A stretch of DNA of 17,111 bases, from the NCBI GenBank assembly GCA_946614255.1, contig CAMOGS010000051.1, positions 1 to 17,111 on the forward strand. The letters run 5' to 3'. Origin of the DNA: UBA3871 sp002392265. GTDB lineage: Bacteria; Bacillota; Clostridia; Peptostreptococcales; Anaerovoracaceae. Below are positions 14,373-17,111 of the stretch, piece after piece. A program made the position numbers and the translations under genes. Positions within the stretch are counted from its first letter, which is position 1. Each line of letters starts with the position of its first letter. Below the pieces are notes generated by a model. The model worked only from the letters and a program-made list of their open reading frames with translations, was not told the origin of the DNA and made no database searches.

Positions 14373-15293
14373 TCAGTCCTTTAAAAGCTCCTTCATTTCG
14401 CTGAGAGTTTCGGCATCCATATCTTCAAAGATGTCCTTTTCCTGGTTCTTGCGGTTCTTTTCGAATCTGCGAATATCTCTCTTTGTGTAAACGCTGATGT
14501 CCGGCGAAAGCTTTTCAGGCTTTTCTTCGTCCTTTTCTTCGAGAACCACGCGAGCCTTTATCTTGTTTTCAAGTATATTTGACTCTACAACTACAGCAAT
14601 ACCGTCCGGAGTCTTTATGCGCTCGCCCACATCAGGCATGCCCTTTCTCAGCTCCACATAGGTTGCATTTTCGTACTTCAGACAGCACATCAGTCTGCCG
14701 CAGATACCGCTGATCTTTGTAGGATTCAGCGACAAGCCCTGCAGCTTTGCCATCTTTATGGATACCGGCTCAAAGTCAGCCAGCCAGGTAGCGCAGCACA
14801 GGCTCTTTCCGCATATTCCTATGCCGCCCATCATCTTTGCTTCGTCACGAACTCCAATCTGGCGCAGCTCTATTCGCATCTTGAACACAGCTGCCAGATC
14901 CTTTACGAGCTCTCTGAAATCTACCCTGCCGTCTGCAGTAAAGTAAAAAATGATTTTGCTGTTATCGAATGTGTATTCTACATCGATTAGCTTCATCTCG
15001 AGGCCATGCTTGTCTATCTTTTCCTGGCAAAGAGAAAGGGCTCTTTCCTTCTTTTTTGTGTTCACCTCGTGCTGTTTTTCGTCCTGCTCGTTTGCTATGC
15101 GGACAATTTTCTTTAGCGGTGAAACTATTTCACTTTCGTCCACTTCCTTTGGCTCGGACATTACAAATCCGAATTCCATGCCTCTGGCAGTTTCTACGAT
15201 TACATTATCGCCCTGCTTTATTTCATACTCGCCCGGGTCGAAATAATATACTTTTCCGGCGTTTTTGAATCTGACGCCTACTACTGTTACCAT
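14373..15293 (-). CDS. ricT: RicT (YaaT), PSP1-domain regulatory iron-sulfur complex subunit
   Basis: The product is 306 residues. The PSP1 C-terminal domain family is shown by GVRFKNAGKVYYFDPG at the start and by two cysteine-rich stretches, GGIGICGKSLCCATW (about 158-170) and SGICGRLMCCLKYE (about 196-208). In B. subtilis RicT works with RicA (YmcA) and RicF (YlbF) as an iron-sulfur complex that assists RNase Y-dependent mRNA maturation and influences sporulation and biofilm formation. The last 60 residues are charged and probably disordered or helical. The ribosome site GGAGG lies in the end of holB, 10 bases before the ATG, so the two are translationally close. Order holB-ricT is conserved across Firmicutes. 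RicA and RicF are not in this window. Confidence 0.95.
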   Translation of the reverse strand: MVTVVGVRFKNAGKVYYFDPGEYEIKQGDNVIVETARGMEFGFVMSEPKEVDESEIVSPLKKIVRIANEQDEKQHEVNTKKKERALSLCQEKIDKHGLEMKLIDVEYTFDNSKIIFYFTADGRVDFRELVKDLAAVFKMRIELRQIGVRDEAKMMGGIGICGKSLCCATWLADFEPVSIKMAKLQGLSLNPTKISGICGRLMCCLKYENATYVELRKGMPDVGERIKTPDGIAVVVESNILENKIKARVVLEEKDEEKPEKLSPDISVYTKRDIRRFEKNRKNQEKDIFEDMDAETLSEMKELLKD

Positions 15294-15296
15294 TAC

Positions 15297-16124
15297 TTAT
15301 TTTCCTCCGATTTTCAGCAAAACATCCTTTAGAACATAGTCAGCCTTTATACCCGATATTGAGATAATATCGCGCTTTGCCGCCTCTATCTGCGATACTG
15401 CATCATATATGTACTGACGCCTGAACAAGCGGCTTTTGGCTGTTTTGCCTACCAGTATATTTCTATAAACATATTCAAGTGCTTCGAGCAGGCTGATCAC
15501 ATCCTGCCTCTTTGAAGCAACCGGCTGTACGGTTTTAACTATTTTATAAAACGGTGCATTTCCGATCAGCATATCGGCAAGCTCCTGTGCCATATCTATA
15601 AATTCGGATTCCGGTACGCTGTTTAAATCGCTGATACGATATATGACGCAGCGTGACCTGATTGTCTGAATCAGATTTTCAATATTGTCGGAAAGCAGAA
15701 TAATAATCGAATCGCCGAGGGGCTCCTCAAGCGTTTTCAAAAGCCTGTTCTGAGCTCTGAGTGTCAGAGTGTCCGCATTCGGAATAATCGCTATCGTGCG
15801 GTTTCCTACCAATGGCTTTAATTTCAGTCTGCCCTGAATCCTTTCCATTTCCCTGTCGAGGATATTACCGTGCTCATTTGGCTCGGCATAAATTATGTCC
15901 TCATGATTTCCATGGTCAATACGTATGCAGGTGTTGCAGACATCACACGCATCACCGCTATGAGCTTCACACAGCACCGCCTTTGCGAATTCTCTCGCCA
16001 AAAGCTCCTTGTCTATCGTGCTGTCGCTTTCAAATATATAGGCATGCATCACGGTATTGTTAGAGATGGTGGCTTTTAATCTGTCTATGTAATTTTGACC
16101 GATTCCTGTGCTCTGCAAACTCAT
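15297..16124 (-). CDS. holB: DNA polymerase III delta-prime subunit (clamp loader)
   Basis: The product is 275 residues, somewhat short for the family. It opens with GIGQNYIDRLKATI...HAYIFES, which matches the usual start of delta-prime, and carries a four-Cys zinc module (Cys52, 60, 63, 66) and the conserved NADTLTLRAQNRLLKTLEEP and SRCVIYRI segments. The Walker A region is degenerate (ESDSTIDKELLA), as expected for a subunit that does not hydrolyse ATP. It belongs to the complex that loads the sliding clamp on DNA. It starts four bases after the tmk stop. No clear ribosome site precedes the ATG (AT-rich AAATTACTATAATAAT), so translation probably depends on coupling to tmk. Confidence 0.94.
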   Translation of the reverse strand: MSLQSTGIGQNYIDRLKATISNNTVMHAYIFESDSTIDKELLAREFAKAVLCEAHSGDACDVCNTCIRIDHGNHEDIIYAEPNEHGNILDREMERIQGRLKLKPLVGNRTIAIIPNADTLTLRAQNRLLKTLEEPLGDSIIILLSDNIENLIQTIRSRCVIYRISDLNSVPESEFIDMAQELADMLIGNAPFYKIVKTVQPVASKRQDVISLLEALEYVYRNILVGKTAKSRLFRRQYIYDAVSQIEAAKRDIISISGIKADYVLKDVLLKIGGK

Positions 16125-16128
16125 ATTA

Positions 16129-16740
16129 TTATAGTAATTTATCTATCTTTTCTATTATTTCGCTGTGGATTTCCTCTATGCTGCGTCCCGCATCAATTCC
16201 AAGCACTCTGCCGGGATTCAGACCTTCTATTTCAAGATATCCCTCAAACACTCTTCTGTGGAAATCCAAGGCCTCTTTTTCAAGCCTGTCCTGTGCCCTG
16301 GTTATACGTGAAATCCCAACCGTAGGATCCAATTTAAACAGAAGCGTTATATCAGGCACGCATCCGTCAATTGCGTAATCATTAATAATTCTCACCGGCT
16401 GCCCAAGCTGCCTGCCATAGCCCTGATAAGCAATGCTCGAATCGACGAATCTGTCACAAATGACAACATCACCCCGGACGAGTGCAGGCTTTATTACCTG
16501 ATGCACGTGCTGCGATCTGCTGGCAGCGTAAAGCAGTGCCTCCGTCATATAATCCATCTCTTCGTTTTCCGGATCGAGAATGATTTTCCTGATTTTTTCA
16601 CCTATAGGTGTACCGCCCGGCTCTCTGGTGAAAATAACCGTGCGGCCTTTACTTTCAATATGCTTTTTTAATAAATCAATTTGTGTTGATTTACCGGAAC
16701 CGTCCGGCCCTTCAACGGATATGAATAATCCTTTACTCAT
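16129..16740 (-). CDS. tmk: Thymidylate kinase
   Basis: The product is 203 residues, the family length. It phosphorylates dTMP to dTDP for DNA synthesis. The P-loop is GPDGSGKST (11-19). The DR(F/Y) motif is in VVICDRFVDSSIAYQG, the preceding TREPGGTPIGEKIR stretch binds substrate, and the lid-like region RITRAQDRLEKE follows. The ATG at 16740 is weakly served by GGCGG about 10 bases upstream; the stop of a 37-residue membrane peptide lies only 15 bases before it. It heads a housekeeping run with holB, ricT and trmN6, the same order as in B. subtilis. Confidence 0.97.
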   Translation of the reverse strand: MSKGLFISVEGPDGSGKSTQIDLLKKHIESKGRTVIFTREPGGTPIGEKIRKIILDPENEEMDYMTEALLYAASRSQHVHQVIKPALVRGDVVICDRFVDSSIAYQGYGRQLGQPVRIINDYAIDGCVPDITLLFKLDPTVGISRITRAQDRLEKEALDFHRRVFEGYLEIEGLNPGRVLGIDAGRSIEEIHSEIIEKIDKLL

Positions 16741-16755
16741 CTTTACACTTGCCGC

Positions 16756-16869
16756 CTATCTTTTCTTTTTACCGAGAGCCTCGCCCGCTAATTTATCAAT
16801 TAAAAAAACTGCCAGCGATGCCACCGGTATGCATACCATTATTACCAATATCAGCTTTAGGATAGTCAC
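16756..16869 (-). CDS. 37-residue membrane peptide upstream of tmk
   Basis: The gene begins with GTG at 16869, with an excellent GGAGG 7 bases upstream, and ends at TAG 16758-16756. The translation starts MTILKLILVIMVCIPVASLA, forms one hydrophobic helix, and ends in a charged tail ALGKKKR. An extended -10 (TGA-TAAAAT) lies about 37 bases upstream and the tmk start is 15 bases downstream. A good ribosome site, a sensible topology and tight operon spacing favour a real small protein rather than chance. I do not recognise a family; it could be a small membrane regulator or a leader that couples translation to tmk. Confidence 0.7.
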   Translation of the reverse strand: MTILKLILVIMVCIPVASLAVFLIDKLAGEALGKKKR

Positions 16870-16905
16870 GGCTAAACCTCCAAATGTGCATAATACACTA
16901 ATTCT

Positions 16906-16914
16906 ATTTTATCA
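16906..16914 (-). promoter_or_regulatory. Probable extended -10 promoter of the tmk operon
   Basis: TGA-TAAAAT at 16914-16906 on the leftward strand. No good -35 hexamer is seen about 17 bases upstream, which is acceptable for an extended -10 promoter. Confidence 0.5.
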
Positions 16915-16947
16915 TAGCGTGGCGGAAAAATCACGATTTTTTCATTA

Positions 16948-16980
16948 AATATAATAAAAGCTCCGGATGAATCCGGAGCT
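16948..16980 (-). terminator. Terminator of the rRNA operon
   Basis: AGCTCCGGAT (16959-16968) pairs perfectly with ATCCGGAGCT (16971-16980). In the leftward direction the stem is followed by TTTATTATATTT. It lies about 20 bases past the 3' end of 5S rRNA. Confidence 0.93.
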
Positions 16981-16999
16981 GATTTATGCAATAAAAAAA

Positions 17000-17111
17000 C
17001 CGGCAACGTCCTACTTTCCCAGGCAGTCTCCCACCAAGTATCATCGGCGCTAAGGAGCTTAACTACTGTGTTCGAGATGGGAACAGGTGTGGCCTCCCCG
17101 CTATAGTCACC
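17000..17111 (-). rRNA. rrf: 5S ribosomal RNA, a few 5' bases beyond the window edge
   Basis: The leftward strand shows the conserved 5S core: GAGGCCACACCTGTTCCCA, CGAACACAG, AGTTAAGCTC, GCGCCGATGATAC and GGGAAAGTAGGACG. The 3' end GTTGCCGG pairs, with two wobbles, with the 5' GGTGAC visible at the edge, implying that about two to four 5' bases are missing. A T-run and terminator follow, so this is the end of an rRNA operon that continues to the right. Confidence 0.96.

Overview
The window looks like chromosomal DNA of a Gram-positive Clostridia-type Firmicute. The signs are a tmk-holB-ricT-trmN6 ... abrB gene order like that around abrB in Bacillus subtilis, a class III (Firmicutes-type) fructose-bisphosphatase, an AbrB with a C-terminal Cys-X2-Cys pair, a CarD-like regulator, an S-layer (SLH) protein, strong GGAGG ribosome sites and AT-rich intergenic DNA. 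A finer placement, such as a gut or oral Clostridia family with moderate GC, is only a guess.

Layout from left to right. Bases 1-392 (minus) hold a truncated GtrA-like membrane protein. Bases 547-1374 (minus) hold a two-gene unit, a CarD-like transcription factor followed by a 97-residue protein of unknown function, ended by a clear terminator. Bases 1656-1731 are tRNA-Arg(ACG) with a consensus promoter and a strong terminator. Bases 1845-2060 are non-coding and carry an array of alternating GGATGAAA/TTTCATCC motifs arranged as two similar units of about 115 bp. Bases 2102-2533 are a promoter, a cobalamin riboswitch and an intrinsic terminator. They lead into one very large plus-strand gene (2565-6758) for a secreted, SLH-anchored protein with two DUF4430 (transcobalamin C-terminal-like) domains and an alpha/alpha-barrel domain. 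I read this as a surface vitamin B12 capture protein under B12 attenuation, which is the most interesting system here.

From 6809 onward everything is on the minus strand. Bases 6879-9348 hold a metal-type ABC transporter ATPase and permease followed by a membrane-anchored alpha/beta hydrolase; no binding-protein gene is next to them. Bases 9510-12788 hold murA followed by fbp (class III). Bases 12861-13103 hold abrB, with its own terminator before murA. Bases 13215-16869 hold a tight housekeeping operon in the order 37-residue membrane peptide, tmk, holB, ricT, trmN6, DUF948-like protein. At the right edge lies the 3' end of an rRNA operon (5S rRNA, minus strand) with its terminator, immediately upstream of the promoter of the tmk operon.

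How the parts work together: the right half is core physiology (dTMP synthesis, the replication clamp loader, a RicT regulator, tRNA modification, transition-state regulation, peptidoglycan precursor synthesis, gluconeogenesis). The left half is more accessory (surface B12 protein, metal transport, CarD-like regulation, an unexplained repeat array). No mobile elements, integrases or CRISPR arrays were seen.
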